This document shows, in pieces, positions 17,215 through 27,319 of a stretch of DNA of 64,000 nucleotides (within the stretch, counting starts at the first letter, position 1; each line of letters opens with the position of its first letter). The stretch is from Bradyrhizobium sp. ARR65 (GTDB taxonomy: Bacteria > Pseudomonadota > Alphaproteobacteria > Rhizobiales > Xanthobacteraceae). The notes under the pieces were generated by a model. That model ran no database searches, was not told where the DNA came from, and was given only the letters and a program-made list of their open reading frames with translations. The translations under genes and the position numbers were made by a program. The stretch lies in NCBI RefSeq assembly GCF_000472385.1, contig NZ_AWZU01000006.1:164486-228485 (forward strand). Direction: 5' to 3'.

Positions 17215-20200
17215 ATGCCGAGCTTCTTTATCGATCGACCCATCTTCGCCTGGGTCGTTGCGCTGTTCATCTGCCTCATCGGCGCGATCGCGATCCCGCT
17301 GTTGCCGGTGGCGCAATATCCGATCATTGCGCCGCCTTCGATCTCGATCTCGACCAGCTATCCCGGCGCATCGCCGGAGAATCTCTACAACAGCGTGACG
17401 CGGCTGATCGAGGAGGAGCTCAACGGCGCCTCTGGCATCATGAATTTCGAATCGACCAGCGATTCGCTCGGGCAGGTCGAGATCACCGCCAATTTCGTGC
17501 CCGGCACGGATCCCAGCGCCGCGTCGGTCGAGGTGCAGAACCGGATCAAGCGCGTCGAGGCGCGGCTTCCCCGGGCGGTGATGCAGCAGGGCATCCTCAT
17601 CGAAGAGGCGTCGAGCGCGGTGCTGCAGATCATTACTCTGTCGTCGACCGACGGCAGCCTGGATGAGGTCGGACTCGGCGACTTCATGATCCGCAACGTC
17701 CTCGGTGAAATCCGTCGCATTCCGGGCGTTGGTCGCGCCACGCTTTATTCGACCGAGCGCTCGCTCCGCATCTGGCTCGATCCCGACAAGCTCGTGGGCT
17801 ATGGCCTGACCGCCGACGATGTGACCAAGGCAATCAGCGCGCAGAACGCCCAGGTCGCCTCCGGCAGTATCGGAGCCGAGCCGAGTACATCCGGGCAGCG
17901 GATATCGGTTCTGGTGCTGGTCAAGGGTCAGCTCTCCTCGCCAGACGAGTTCGGCGCGATCACGCTGCGCGTCAATCCGGATGGCTCATCCGTGCGGCTG
18001 CGTGATGTGGCGCGGATCGAGATTGGCGGCTTGAGCTATCAGTTCAATACCCGCCTCAACGGCAAGCCCACGGCCGGCCTTTCGGTGCTGCTCTCGCCGA
18101 CCGGCAACGCACTCGCGACGGCCAGCGCGGTCGAGGCGAAGATGAAGGAGCTTTCGCGCTTCTTCCCCGCCAATATCACCTATGAAATCCCTTATAACAT
18201 CACCCCCGTCGTAAAGGCCTCGATCGAGAAGGTGATTTCGACGCTGGTCGAAGCCGTGGTCCTGGTGTTCATCGTGATGTTCTTGTTCCTGCAGAACATC
18301 CGTTACACCATCATCCCGACCATCGTCGTGCCGGTTGCGCTGCTCGGGGCCTCGGCGACGCTGCTGCTCGCGGGCTACTCCATCAACATGCTGACCATGT
18401 TCGCCATGGTGCTCGCGGTCGGCATCCTGGTCGACGATGCCATCGTCGTCGTGGAAAACGTCGAACGCATCATGGCCGAGGAGGGATTGCCGCCGAAGGA
18501 GGCCACGCGCAAGGCGATGTCGCAGATCACGGGAGCCATCATCGGCATTACGCTGGTACTGATGGCGGTGTTCGTGCCGATGGCGTTCTTCGGCGGCTCG
18601 GTTGGCATCATCTATCGCCAGTTCTCTGTGACCATGGTCGCTGCGATCGGCTTTTCCGCGCTGCTCGCGATGTCACTGACGCCCGCGCTCTGCGCAACGC
18701 TATTAAAGCCCGTCAAGGCGGGCCATGGACACGTTCCCAGGAAGGGCGTGTTTGGCTGGTTCAATCGCTTGTTGGACGGGAGCAGGGCTGGTTATACGGG
18801 CGCGGTTCGCGGGACTTTGAAGCGAACCGGGCGGTTGATGCTTATCTATGCCGCGCTGCTCGTCGGTCTCGGCTTCGCCTTCGTGCGCATGCCCGGCGGC
18901 TTCCTTCCGGTCGACGATCAGGGGTTCATCACGACCGACGTGCAGACGCCATCCGATTCCTCTTACGCGCGGACCGAAGCTGTCATCGAGAAGGTCGAAA
19001 AATACCTGGCGCAGCGTCCGGGCGTGGAGAACGTGACTTTTCTGACCGGCTTCAGCTTCTCCGGCCAGGGCATGAACACGGCGCAGGCCTTCATCTCGCT
19101 GAAGGATTGGTCGGAACGCCCGGAGAAGGACTCCGCTGCCGCGATCGTCGCTGATATCAACCGCGACCTGGCGTCGGTCCGCGATGCGAAAATCTCCGCG
19201 CTGCAGCCGCCGCCGATCGACAATCTCGGCAACTCCTCGGGTTTCAGCTTCCGCCTGCAGGACCGTGGACAAAAGGGGATTCCGGCGCTGATGAGCGCCG
19301 CTGATCAACTGGTTGCGCAAGCCAACGCCAGTCCCGTCCTGCAGAAGGTCTATATCGAGGGCCTGCCATCGGCGCCTCAGGTCAATCTCGTCATCGATCG
19401 CGAAAAGGCCGGTGCGTTCGGCGTCAGCTTCGAGGAAATCAACAACACCATTTCGACCAATCTCGGCTCAACCTATGTCAATGATTTTCCCAATCGCGGG
19501 CGAATGCAGCGCGTCGTGGTGCAGGCCGATCGCGACAGCCGCATGAATCCAGAGGAGATCCTGACCTACAACGTCAGGAACGATCGCGGACAGCTCGTGC
19601 CCTTCTCGGCCTTCGCCTCCATCGAGTGGACGAAAGGCCCGACGCAGATTGCGGGCTTCAACTACTATCCCGCGATCCGCATCAGCGGCGAGGCAAGGCC
19701 TGGATATACCTCGGGCGATGCGATCGCCGAAATGGAGCGGCTGGCCGACAGGCTGCCGCGCGGTTTCGGCTATGAATGGACGGGGCAATCGCTGCAGGAA
19801 AAACTGTCGGGCTCGCAGGCGCCGCTGCTGCTGGGGCTGTCGGTCGTGGTCGTGTTCCTGTGTCTGGCCGCGCTCTACGAAAGCTGGACCATTCCGCTCG
19901 CAGTGCTGTTGACCGTGCCGCTCGGCGTCTGCGGCGCGGTGGTGGCGGCGACGATGCGTGGGCTGCCTAACGACGTCTATTTCACCGTCGGATTGATCAC
20001 GATCATTGGTCTGGCGGCCAAGGATGCCATCCTGATCATCGAGTTCGCCAAGGATTTGCGCGCGCAAGGCAAGCCGCTGATCGAGGCGACGGTGGAGGCC
20101 GCGAGCTTGCGCTTCCGCCCCATTCTGATGACCGGCTTTGCTTTCGTGTTCGGCGTGCTGCCGATGGTGATCGCACATGGCGCAGGCGGCGCCAGCCAGC

Positions 20201-20376
20201 AGGCGCTCGGCACCAGTGTCATGGGCGGCATGATCGCGGTGGTGATCCTCGCGCTCCTGATGGTGCCGGTGTTCTTCGTCTCGGTCCAACGCGTGCTCGG
20301 GCGCGACCGGGAGGATGTAAAGGAAGCCACGGTGAAGCAGGTCGGCTACAGCGTGGCGGAGCCGCAGAAGCCGTGA
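17215..20376 (+). CDS. RND multidrug efflux pump, HAE1/AcrB family
   Basis: A 1053-residue inner-membrane transporter, of standard family length, with 12 helices and two large periplasmic loops. The start MPSFFIDRPIFAWVVALFIC is the classic HAE1 N-terminus. The proton-relay segment GILVDDAIVVVENVERIMAEE carries the paired Asp residues in TM4, and TM10 has GLAAKDAILIIEFA with the conserved Lys. It exports hydrophobic drugs with the adaptor upstream. No TolC-type gene or local regulator is next to it. Confidence 0.95.
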   Translation: MPSFFIDRPIFAWVVALFICLIGAIAIPLLPVAQYPIIAPPSISISTSYPGASPENLYNSVTRLIEEELNGASGIMNFESTSDSLGQVEITANFVPGTDPSAASVEVQNRIKRVEARLPRAVMQQGILIEEASSAVLQIITLSSTDGSLDEVGLGDFMIRNVLGEIRRIPGVGRATLYSTERSLRIWLDPDKLVGYGLTADDVTKAISAQNAQVASGSIGAEPSTSGQRISVLVLVKGQLSSPDEFGAITLRVNPDGSSVRLRDVARIEIGGLSYQFNTRLNGKPTAGLSVLLSPTGNALATASAVEAKMKELSRFFPANITYEIPYNITPVVKASIEKVISTLVEAVVLVFIVMFLFLQNIRYTIIPTIVVPVALLGASATLLLAGYSINMLTMFAMVLAVGILVDDAIVVVENVERIMAEEGLPPKEATRKAMSQITGAIIGITLVLMAVFVPMAFFGGSVGIIYRQFSVTMVAAIGFSALLAMSLTPALCATLLKPVKAGHGHVPRKGVFGWFNRLLDGSRAGYTGAVRGTLKRTGRLMLIYAALLVGLGFAFVRMPGGFLPVDDQGFITTDVQTPSDSSYARTEAVIEKVEKYLAQRPGVENVTFLTGFSFSGQGMNTAQAFISLKDWSERPEKDSAAAIVADINRDLASVRDAKISALQPPPIDNLGNSSGFSFRLQDRGQKGIPALMSAADQLVAQANASPVLQKVYIEGLPSAPQVNLVIDREKAGAFGVSFEEINNTISTNLGSTYVNDFPNRGRMQRVVVQADRDSRMNPEEILTYNVRNDRGQLVPFSAFASIEWTKGPTQIAGFNYYPAIRISGEARPGYTSGDAIAEMERLADRLPRGFGYEWTGQSLQEKLSGSQAPLLLGLSVVVVFLCLAALYESWTIPLAVLLTVPLGVCGAVVAATMRGLPNDVYFTVGLITIIGLAAKDAILIIEFAKDLRAQGKPLIEATVEAASLRFRPILMTGFAFVFGVLPMVIAHGAGGASQQALGTSVMGGMIAVVILALLMVPVFFVSVQRVLGRDREDVKEATVKQVGYSVAEPQKP

Positions 20377-20478
20377 GCTCGTGGTTCGAAGCGAGCAATT
20401 ACCTGCTCGAAGACAGGCACGTGCAGTTCTTCATCGCGACCCGAGGCTTCAGCGCGCTCCTAATCTCCGATCGTCGGC

Positions 20479-20514
20479 AAAAACAGAAGGCCCCCGGTTG
20501 ATTGCCGAGGGCCT
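20479..20514 (-). terminator. rho-independent terminator
   Basis: AGGCCC...GGGCCT with extended pairing CCGG/CCGA around a short loop. On the minus strand it is followed by TTCTGTTTTTG. It lies 20 bp after the 34-codon gene at 20535-20639, supporting that this gene is transcribed. Confidence 0.7.
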
Positions 20515-20534
20515 CAATTGCACTTGCGGGAACC

Positions 20535-20639
20535 TTATTGCGACCGCCTCGCTTCTCTGACGTGTTCGATGAACATGAAGTATGTGGGCACTGCGACCAT
20601 CAGCAAACCCACAGCGAACGCGACTCCTTCAACCAACAT
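20535..20639 (-). CDS. 34-residue single-span membrane peptide
   Basis: The translation MLVEGVAFAVGLLMVAVPTY continues FMFIEHVREARRSQ. This gives one membrane helix (residues ~4-24) and a positively charged cytoplasmic tail. An AAAGGA ribosome site lies 12 nt before the ATG and a good terminator follows the stop. The rest of the 490-bp gap is empty. I do not know its function; the layout suggests a small membrane regulator or an accessory subunit. The neighbouring RND pump is on the other strand. Confidence 0.6.
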   Translation of the reverse strand: MLVEGVAFAVGLLMVAVPTYFMFIEHVREARRSQ

Positions 20640-20865
20640 CTACGATCTTTTCCTTTCACTCATCGGGCTAGGGACCCTCTGAGCGTTCCTCTGGTCTGGA
20701 TATAGGGCGCGGTGCGAGATTTGCGAATTCTGCGGTCACCTTCGCCCGGCTTAAATTCGCGTAAGGCGGAACAGCGAACAACTGGGGAACGTTCGCAAGG
20801 TGGCAGATCAAGCAACGGAGGTTGGGCACTGTAGCTTTGGTTGGAAGAGGCGCTTTTCGAAGGCC

Positions 20866-21660
20866 TTATTTCGCCGTCGCCTTCAGGATCTTCAATAGCT
20901 CGCCGTGCACATATTCGTTGCCGCAAACGACATGCCCGGTCGTCACCGCGTTGTCATGGCCGTCGATGCCTGAAATCGTGCCGCCGGCCTCGCGGATGAG
21001 GATCTGACCCGCGGCGATGTCCCAAGGCGAGAGGTCGCGCTCCCAGAACCCGTCGAGGCGGCCGGCGGCGACGAAGGCGAGATCAAGCGAGGCGGCGCCG
21101 AAACGGCGCAGCCCCGCCACCTTGTTCTGGATCGCCTCCATCTCGGCGCGGAACAGCGCGTGGTCGCCGCGTCCGATATGCGGCAGGCCGCAGCCGATCA
21201 CGCATTCGTTGAGCTTGCGGCGGCCGGCGACGCGCAGCCGCTGGTCGTTGAGAAAGGCGCCCTTGCCGCGTTCGGCGATGTAGAGCTCGTCATTGGCGGG
21301 ATTGTAGACCACGCCCGCGATGATGGTGTCATCGCGCTTCAATCCGATCGAGATGGCGAACTGCGGAATGCCGTGCAGGAAATTGGTGGTGCCGTCGAGC
21401 GGGTCGACAATCCAGGTGTGGGTCTTGTCGGTGCCCTCGCGCGTGCCGCCCTCCTCGCCGAGGAAGCCGTAACCGGGCCGCGCCTTGGAAAGGTCGGCGT
21501 AGAGCGTCTCTTCGGCGCGCTTGTCGGCGAGCGAGACGAAATTGGCGGGGCCCTTCAGCGACACCTGCAAATGTTCGATCTCGCCAAGATCGCGCTTGAG
21601 GCCGCGGCCGGCGCGGAGCGCGGCTTTCACCATGACGTTGATGAGGGCTGAATGCTGCAT
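20866..21660 (-). CDS. suhB: inositol monophosphatase family protein (SuhB-like)
   Basis: A 264-residue cytoplasmic protein with the metal-binding motifs of the family. GEEGG comes near residue 69, WIVDPLDGTTNFLHGIPQF near 85-105, and LSPWDIAAGQILIREAGG near 210. Mg-dependent enzymes of this group hydrolyse inositol-1-phosphate or related sugar phosphates. No operon partners are evident. Confidence 0.9.
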   Translation of the reverse strand: MQHSALINVMVKAALRAGRGLKRDLGEIEHLQVSLKGPANFVSLADKRAEETLYADLSKARPGYGFLGEEGGTREGTDKTHTWIVDPLDGTTNFLHGIPQFAISIGLKRDDTIIAGVVYNPANDELYIAERGKGAFLNDQRLRVAGRRKLNECVIGCGLPHIGRGDHALFRAEMEAIQNKVAGLRRFGAASLDLAFVAAGRLDGFWERDLSPWDIAAGQILIREAGGTISGIDGHDNAVTTGHVVCGNEYVHGELLKILKATAK

Positions 21661-21752
21661 GAGGCGAGACTTGATTTCTGCGCGCGGAAGGCGTTTGCGG
21701 GAAAATAAGACGGAATGTGGGTGCCCTGCTCAGAGCATAACGTCAAGGTGGC

Positions 21753-22823
21753 TCATTTGGTGCCGAGCCAGCGCTTGGCCACATTGTCCACCTTGGCGCG
21801 ATCCTCCGGGCTGAGCTGTGCGTATGCCTCGTCCAGATAAAGGTCGCCTTTACCGGCGGTTTTCGCGATCAGGTGCCATTTCAGCCCCTCGATCTTGTCC
21901 ATTGGCGTGCCACCCATACCGTCGACCAGCACCCGCGCAAGGCGATTTTGCGCGATCGGGCTGCCTTGACGGGCCGCCTTCTTGAGCAGCGCCACGGCCG
22001 CTGTGGGGTTCTTCGGCGTGCCGGTGCCGTTGAACAGCGCGATGGCATATTCGACCTCTGCATCGACATTGTCGGCGAGCGAGGCGGCCTGCAAGAGCCG
22101 CACCGCCTTGTCCATGTCCTTCGGGACCCCGGTGCCCTCCTTGTAGAAGGTGGCCAGCGCGTATTGCGCCTCCGGATTGCCGGCATCCGCCGCCATCCTG
22201 AGCAGCTCCGCGGAGCGCTTGACGTCCTGCGGCAATGTCTGCCCGTCCAGATACAAGAGCGCCAGATTATAGGCCGCCTTCGGCTCACCGAGCTTGGCCG
22301 AGGAAGCCAGCAGCCTCACCGCTTCCTGCTTGTCGACAGGGCCGCCGCGCCCGGCGATCCGCATCATGGCGAGCGCGAACATCGCTTCGCGATCGCCGAG
22401 GTCGCTTGCTCGCTTGTACCATCCGACTGCCTTGGCATCATCGTGCTTGATGCCCAGAGCGTTGGCATAGAGCTCGCCCAGCATGGTCATCGCCTTGGCG
22501 TCGCCGGCCTGGGCGCGCGTGGTCGCAAGATCGAAGGCGGTCTTGTACATGCCGCGCTGATAGGCGCCGTAGACCAGATCGACATTGGGATCATCAGGCA
22601 CCGGTGTGGGGTTTGCCGCTGCTGGAGCCGTCGGCGTTCCGGGCTTGTCTTGCGTGGTGGCTCCGGCCGGCTTGTTGATCGCATGCGGCTTGGTCTTCGG
22701 CTGCGCCGCGGGCTTGGTGGCGGGGGGCTGGGCTGCAGGCGGGGGCGGCGAAACCTGCGCCGCGGCGCTCGTTGCCAAGAGCAGCGAGGTTGCGAGGATC
22801 AATATCGAATGCGGCGTGTTCAT
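21753..22823 (-). CDS. Sel1-repeat secreted protein
   Basis: A 356-residue protein. The signal peptide MNTPHSILILATSLLLATSA is followed by a proline/alanine-rich linker (~25-80) and six or more Sel1/TPR-like repeats (AMTMLGELYANALGIKHDDAKAVGWYKRA and successors) to the C-terminus. It should be periplasmic and act as a protein-interaction scaffold. It starts 13 bp after thiE and is the last gene of the class I aldolase-thiE-Sel1 unit. Confidence 0.88.
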   Translation of the reverse strand: MNTPHSILILATSLLLATSAAAQVSPPPPAAQPPATKPAAQPKTKPHAINKPAGATTQDKPGTPTAPAAANPTPVPDDPNVDLVYGAYQRGMYKTAFDLATTRAQAGDAKAMTMLGELYANALGIKHDDAKAVGWYKRASDLGDREAMFALAMMRIAGRGGPVDKQEAVRLLASSAKLGEPKAAYNLALLYLDGQTLPQDVKRSAELLRMAADAGNPEAQYALATFYKEGTGVPKDMDKAVRLLQAASLADNVDAEVEYAIALFNGTGTPKNPTAAVALLKKAARQGSPIAQNRLARVLVDGMGGTPMDKIEGLKWHLIAKTAGKGDLYLDEAYAQLSPEDRAKVDNVAKRWLGTK

Positions 22824-22836
22824 TTTTTCGCGAGAG

Positions 22837-23514
22837 CTACCCCTGCGCCGCCTTGGCATTTTTCGTGGCCGCCGCATAGGCCTGTTGCATGCTCTCCGCA
22901 ACATCGGCGAGCGCCGTCGCCGGGCCGCGCCGATCGGCCCAGATGAGATCATCGACCAGCACGAAATCGGCGCCGGCTGTCACGAATTCGGAGACTTCCT
23001 CGCGGCTCGCCGCATAGCCGACGCAAGGCGGCTCGAACAGCTCGGCCCACCATGCAAGGCGCTCGGCGATCGCCTGCGGTGACGGCCGCCGGCCCTCCGC
23101 ATCCGGCTCGCCGAACAGTACGTAATCGGCGCCGAGCTCGCCTGCGGTCATGGAGTCGTGTCGTGTGGCAAGCCCGCCCACGCCCGCGATCCGGTCGGGC
23201 TTCAGACTCGGGAGGGCTTCCTCCAGCGCGGCGATGCCGGGCAGATGCGCGCCGTCGGCGCCGCCGCGGGCGACCAGTTCGACCATGCCGTCAAGCAACA
23301 GCGCCGCGCCGGCCCCTTGCACCACCGGCGCGATTGCCTTGATGCGCGAAATCATGCCGCGCTGGTCGGTCTGTTTGAGCCGTAGCAGCACCGCCGCGAT
23401 GTCGGCAGCCGCAAGTAGCGCCGGCAGGCCTGCGATCAGGCTTGCCGGATCGTCGACGACCGGCGTCGCGAGATAGAGCCGCGGCGCCGGTCGGGGCGGA
23501 ACGGGTTTGGCCAA
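22837..23514 (-). CDS. thiE: thiamine phosphate synthase family protein
   Basis: About 225 residues. It follows the TIM-barrel pattern of ThiE: RLYLATPVVDD at the N-terminus, DIAAVLLRLKQTDQRG, GAALLLDGMVELVARGGADGAHLPG, and LGADYVLFGEP at the phosphate-binding side. ThiE joins the thiazole and pyrimidine halves of thiamine. The sequence is divergent from canonical ThiE, and the normal pyrimidine-binding motifs are only partly present, so activity is not certain. The TTG start at 23514 has an AGAAGG ribosome site; a GTG at 23550 would overlap the aldolase gene. Confidence 0.72.
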   Translation of the reverse strand: MAKPVPPRPAPRLYLATPVVDDPASLIAGLPALLAAADIAAVLLRLKQTDQRGMISRIKAIAPVVQGAGAALLLDGMVELVARGGADGAHLPGIAALEEALPSLKPDRIAGVGGLATRHDSMTAGELGADYVLFGEPDAEGRRPSPQAIAERLAWWAELFEPPCVGYAASREEVSEFVTAGADFVLVDDLIWADRRGPATALADVAESMQQAYAAATKNAKAAQG

Positions 23515-23516
23515 CT

Positions 23517-24545
23517 CTACGCCGCCTTCTTTTCCAGCTCGGTGGCCCACTCGCCCTTGCTCGCCAGCGCATTCATGTGCGCGCGATGGGTGAAGGCCCG
23601 CTGGCCTGCGGGCACATTCTCCGGCCTACCCGACCACGCCTTTTGCGGCGCCGCCTGCAGCGCCCTGCCATAGGAGAAGGTCAGCGGCCACGGCAGATGG
23701 CCGAGCCGGTTCATGGCATTCAAATGCGCCGTCGCTTCCTCGTCGGATTGCCCGCCCGACAGGAAGGCGATGCCGGGCACGGCCGCCGGCACGCAGGCCT
23801 TGAGCAGCCGCACGGTCTTTTCGGCGACTTCCTCGACAGAGGCCTGTTTGGGGCACTTCTTGCCAGAGACGGCCATATTGGGCTTCAGCACCATGCCTTC
23901 CAGCTCCACGCGCTGCAGGCGCAACTCGCGGAAGACTTCGTTGAGCACGCGCTCGGTGACGTCATAACAGCGATTGATGTCGTGATCGCCATCCATCAGC
24001 ACTTCGGGCTCGACGATCGGAACGATCTGCGCGGCCTGGCACAGCGCCGCATAGCGCGCCAGCGCATGCGCGTTAACGTGGATCGCGGTAGCCGAGGGGA
24101 TGTCGCGGCCAGCGATGTCGATTACGGCACGCCATTTGGCGAAGCGCGCGCCGCGCTCGTAATATTTCTTCAGCCGCTCGGCAAGCTTGTCGAGGCCCAC
24201 CGTGACCAGTTCGCCGGGGCAGGCTGGCAAGCCTTGCGTGCCCTCGTCGACCTTGATGCCGGGGACGGCGCCGGCCTGCTCGATCAGCTTGATCAGCGGC
24301 GTCCCGTCCTTGGCATTTTGCCAGATCGTCTCGTCGTAGAGGATGACGGCCGAGATGTATTTGCTCATCGCCTCCGTCGAGCGGAACAGCATTTCGCGGT
24401 AGTCGCGGCGGGTTTCCTCGGTCGAGTCGACCTTGATGGCGTCGAAACGCTTCTTGATCGTTCCCGAGGACTCGTCGGCGGCCAGTATGCCCTTGCCCGG
24501 CGTGACCATGGCAAGCGCGACCTTGTTGAGTTCGCTGAGGTTCAT
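23517..24545 (-). CDS. fructose-bisphosphate aldolase, class I
   Basis: A 342-residue protein with class I signatures: GILAADESSGTIKKRF, the Schiff-base lysine region EGMVLKPNMAVSG (Lys ~217) and GIAFLSGGQSDEEAT. It cleaves fructose-1,6-bisphosphate to DHAP and GAP without metal. The start MNLSELNKV at 24545 has a GGAGG ribosome site. It lies next to a class II aldolase gene, so both enzyme types are encoded side by side. It is followed after 2 bp by thiE. Confidence 0.94.
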   Translation of the reverse strand: MNLSELNKVALAMVTPGKGILAADESSGTIKKRFDAIKVDSTEETRRDYREMLFRSTEAMSKYISAVILYDETIWQNAKDGTPLIKLIEQAGAVPGIKVDEGTQGLPACPGELVTVGLDKLAERLKKYYERGARFAKWRAVIDIAGRDIPSATAIHVNAHALARYAALCQAAQIVPIVEPEVLMDGDHDINRCYDVTERVLNEVFRELRLQRVELEGMVLKPNMAVSGKKCPKQASVEEVAEKTVRLLKACVPAAVPGIAFLSGGQSDEEATAHLNAMNRLGHLPWPLTFSYGRALQAAPQKAWSGRPENVPAGQRAFTHRAHMNALASKGEWATELEKKAA

Positions 24546-24768
24546 TGGACTCCTCCGGGGCACGGAGCTTTGAGAGCAAAACTCCGTCTTTTCACGCGTT
24601 TTCCTCGCGCAAGCCCTACAACCGACCCGGCTAGCGCAAAGCCGGGCTGGTTCCAAGCGGCCTGCACTTGCCCGCCAAAATAGACGGTTCTCGGGCAGAG
24701 GCGGAAGAGAATGTTGGTCGCAGGGAGGGCGGATAGGCCCGGAGTTCCCCCGGGGCGCTGAGGCAGCC

Positions 24769-24798
24769 CGTCATCCCGGCCGCAGGGCCGGGGACGAC
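24769..24798. repeat. GC-rich palindrome after the class II aldolase
   Basis: GTCATCCCGGCCGCAGGGCC and onward: an imperfect inverted repeat, 14 bp from the class II aldolase stop. It may serve as its terminator and resembles the GTCAT-type elements elsewhere in the window. Confidence 0.5.
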
Positions 24799-24812
24799 AT
24801 TGTGGCGGCAGA

Positions 24813-25880
24813 TCAGGCCACCTTCGGGTTGAGTTCGCCCTTGGCGTAGCGCTTGGCCATCTCGGCCGGCGTCAGCACCTTCTTGATCTTGCTAGCCTGG
24901 CCCGCGGTGTTGAACTCCTGCAGCCGCTGCTTGCAGAGTTTGGTCATCGCCTCCATCGCCGGCTTCAAATATTTGCGCGGATCGAACTCCTCCGGGTGCT
25001 CCTTCAGCACCTTGCGGATCTGGCCGGTCATGGCCATGCGGTTGTCGGTATCGATATTGATCTTGCGCACGCCGTTCTTGATGCCGCGCTGAATCTCGGC
25101 CACCGGCACGCCCCAGGTCGGCTTCATCTTGCCGCCATTGGCATTGATGATCTCCTGCAGGTCCTGCGGCACCGAGGACGAGCCGTGCATCACCAGATGC
25201 GTGTTCGGCAGCTTGCGGTGGATCTCCTCGATCACATGCATCGCAAGAATGTCGCCGTCGGGCTTGCGCGTGAACTTGTAGGCGCCGTGCGAGGTGCCCA
25301 TCGCGATCGCCAGCGCGTCGACTTTGGTCTCGGTGACGAATTTGACGGCCTCGTCCGGATTGGTGAGCAACTGATCGTGCGACAGCTTGCCCTCCGCGCC
25401 GTGGCCGTCTTCCTTATCGCCCATGCCGGTTTCAAGCGAGCCGAGCACGCCCAACTCGCCTTCGACGGAAATGCCGCCGAGATGGGCCATGTCGGTGACC
25501 TTCTTGGTGACGCCGACATTGTAGTCCCAGTCACCCGGCGTCTTGCCGTCGGCTTTCAGCGAGCCGTCCATCATGACCGAGGTGAAGCCGGCCTGGATCG
25601 CGGTCATGCACGTCGCGGGCTCGTTGCCGTGATCAAGATGGACGCAGACCGGGATCTGCGGATAGATCTCGGTGAGGGCATCCATCATGTGACGCAGCAT
25701 CACGTCATTGGCGTAAGCGCGTGCGCCGCGCGAGGCCTGGATGATGACAGCCGCATCCAGCGAGGAAGCAGCCTCCATGATGGCCAGCGCCTGCTCCATA
25801 TTGTTGATGTTGAAGGCCGGCACGCCGTAGTCGTGTTCCGCCGCGTGATCGAGCAATTGACGCAACGTAATGCGTGCCAT
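24813..25880 (-). CDS. fba: fructose-bisphosphate aldolase, class II (Calvin-cycle subtype)
   Basis: A 355-residue zinc enzyme. It has [22 protein letters not shown] (zinc/active-site His and Asp, ~80-100), [38 protein letters not shown] and [12 protein letters not shown]. The C-terminal extension ([17 protein letters not shown]...) is typical of the CbbA/long subtype. It acts in glycolysis/gluconeogenesis and possibly the Calvin cycle. It is 51 bp from pgk, in the same direction. Confidence 0.95.
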   Translation of the reverse strand: MARITLRQLLDHAAEHDYGVPAFNINNMEQALAIMEAASSLDAAVIIQASRGARAYANDVMLRHMMDALTEIYPQIPVCVHLDHGNEPATCMTAIQAGFTSVMMDGSLKADGKTPGDWDYNVGVTKKVTDMAHLGGISVEGELGVLGSLETGMGDKEDGHGAEGKLSHDQLLTNPDEAVKFVTETKVDALAIAMGTSHGAYKFTRKPDGDILAMHVIEEIHRKLPNTHLVMHGSSSVPQDLQEIINANGGKMKPTWGVPVAEIQRGIKNGVRKINIDTDNRMAMTGQIRKVLKEHPEEFDPRKYLKPAMEAMTKLCKQRLQEFNTAGQASKIKKVLTPAEMAKRYAKGELNPKVA

Positions 25881-25931
25881 GTGTCTTCTTCCTCCGCTGT
25901 CTGGATCTAAAACGACCGCTGATGCCTGAAT

Positions 25932-27125
25932 CTAGCGTACCCTTAAAACCTCGACGCCCGGCAGCGGTTTCCCTTCCATCCATTCAAGAAACGCGCCGCC
26001 TGCGGTCGAGACATAGCTGAAATCGCCGGCCACGCCGGCCTGGTTCAGGGCCGCCACCGTGTCGCCGCCGCCGGCGACCGACAGTAATTTCTTGGCCTTG
26101 GTCCGCTCCGCCGCGTGTCTGGCCGCGGCCACGGTACCGCGGTCGAACGGCGCAAGCTCGAAGGCCCCGAGCGGGCCGTTCCAGACGAGCGTGGCGGCAT
26201 CGTCGATCGCCGCATGGATGCGGGCGCTCGATTGCGGCCCGACGTCGAGGATCATGCCTTCGGCCGGGATCGCATCCAGCCCATAAGCATGGGAGGGTGC
26301 ATTGGCGGCGAAATGGAAGGCGACAATCGCGTCGACGGGCAGGATGATGGCGCAGTTCGATGCGGTCGCCTTCTCGATGATGCGCAGCGCGGTCGGCGCC
26401 AGCTCTTTCTCGGCGAGCGACTTGCCGATCGAAACCCCCTGCGCATGCAGGAAGGTGTTGGCCATGCCGCCGCCGATCACCAGCGCGTCGACCTTGGTGA
26501 CCAGGTTCTCCAACAACTCGATCTTCGTCGACACCTTGGCGCCGCCGATGATCGCGATCACAGGCTTGGTCGGCGCCTCCAGCGCTTTCGTGAGCGCATC
26601 CAGTTCGGCCTGCATGGCGCGTCCCGCATAGGCCGGAAGCTTGTGGCCGAGGCCCTCGGTCGAAGCATGCGCGCGATGCGCCGCGGAGAAGGCGTCATTG
26701 ACCCAGATGTCGCCGAGCTTTGCCAGCTCCGCGACGAAAGCGGGATCGTTCTTCTCTTCCGCCTTGTGGAAGCGCGTGTTCTCCAGACAAAGGATATCGC
26801 CATCCTGCATGGTGCCAACCGCTTTGGCCGCTGCCTCGCCGATGCAATCATCGGCGAACGCAACGGGCTTGCCGATCACGCGCGACAGCGCCGCGGCCAC
26901 CGGTTTGAGCGATTCCTTCTCATCGCGTCCTTTCGGCCGGCCGAGATGCGAGAGCAGGATGACCTTGCCGCCTTTTTGCGAGATTTCGGCAATCGTCGGT
27001 GCGACGCGCTCCAGGCGGGTGGCGTCGGTGACGCGCCCGTTCTCCATGGGCACATTGAGATCGACGCGCAGCAGCACGCGCTTGCCCTTCACGTCGATGT
27101 CGTCGAGGGTTCGGAATTGCTTCAT
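25932..27125 (-). CDS. pgk: phosphoglycerate kinase
   Basis: A 397-residue enzyme of standard length. It has [19 protein letters not shown] at the N-terminus, [47 protein letters not shown] and [15 protein letters not shown] near the C-terminus. It interconverts 1,3-bisphosphoglycerate/ADP and 3-phosphoglycerate/ATP in the cytoplasm. It lies between gap and the class II aldolase gene. Confidence 0.97.
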   Translation of the reverse strand: MKQFRTLDDIDVKGKRVLLRVDLNVPMENGRVTDATRLERVAPTIAEISQKGGKVILLSHLGRPKGRDEKESLKPVAAALSRVIGKPVAFADDCIGEAAAKAVGTMQDGDILCLENTRFHKAEEKNDPAFVAELAKLGDIWVNDAFSAAHRAHASTEGLGHKLPAYAGRAMQAELDALTKALEAPTKPVIAIIGGAKVSTKIELLENLVTKVDALVIGGGMANTFLHAQGVSIGKSLAEKELAPTALRIIEKATASNCAIILPVDAIVAFHFAANAPSHAYGLDAIPAEGMILDVGPQSSARIHAAIDDAATLVWNGPLGAFELAPFDRGTVAAARHAAERTKAKKLLSVAGGGDTVAALNQAGVAGDFSYVSTAGGAFLEWMEGKPLPGVEVLRVR

Positions 27126-27140
27126 GAGACACTTCCTGAC

Positions 27141-27243
27141 GTCATTCCGGGGCGATGCGACAGCATCGAACTATGGTGCGCAATTGCGCACAACAATCTC
27201 GCGATTCCGGGTTCGGTCCTACGGACCGCCCCGGAATGACGGG
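27141..27243. repeat. long intergenic palindrome, CATTCCGGGGCG type
   Basis: Fills most of the 194-bp gap between gap and pgk. The outer arms GTCATTCCGGGGCG and CGCCCCGGAATGAC are inverted. The inner arms include TGCGCAATTGCGCA. It is of the same family as 10338-10439. Confidence 0.82.
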
Positions 27244-27319
27244 GCTACCAATAAACATGCCCGGGGGCCTTTGGCGAAGACGCGCTCCGCGCTTTTGCCC
27301 CAGGCAAGACGAAAATCCC

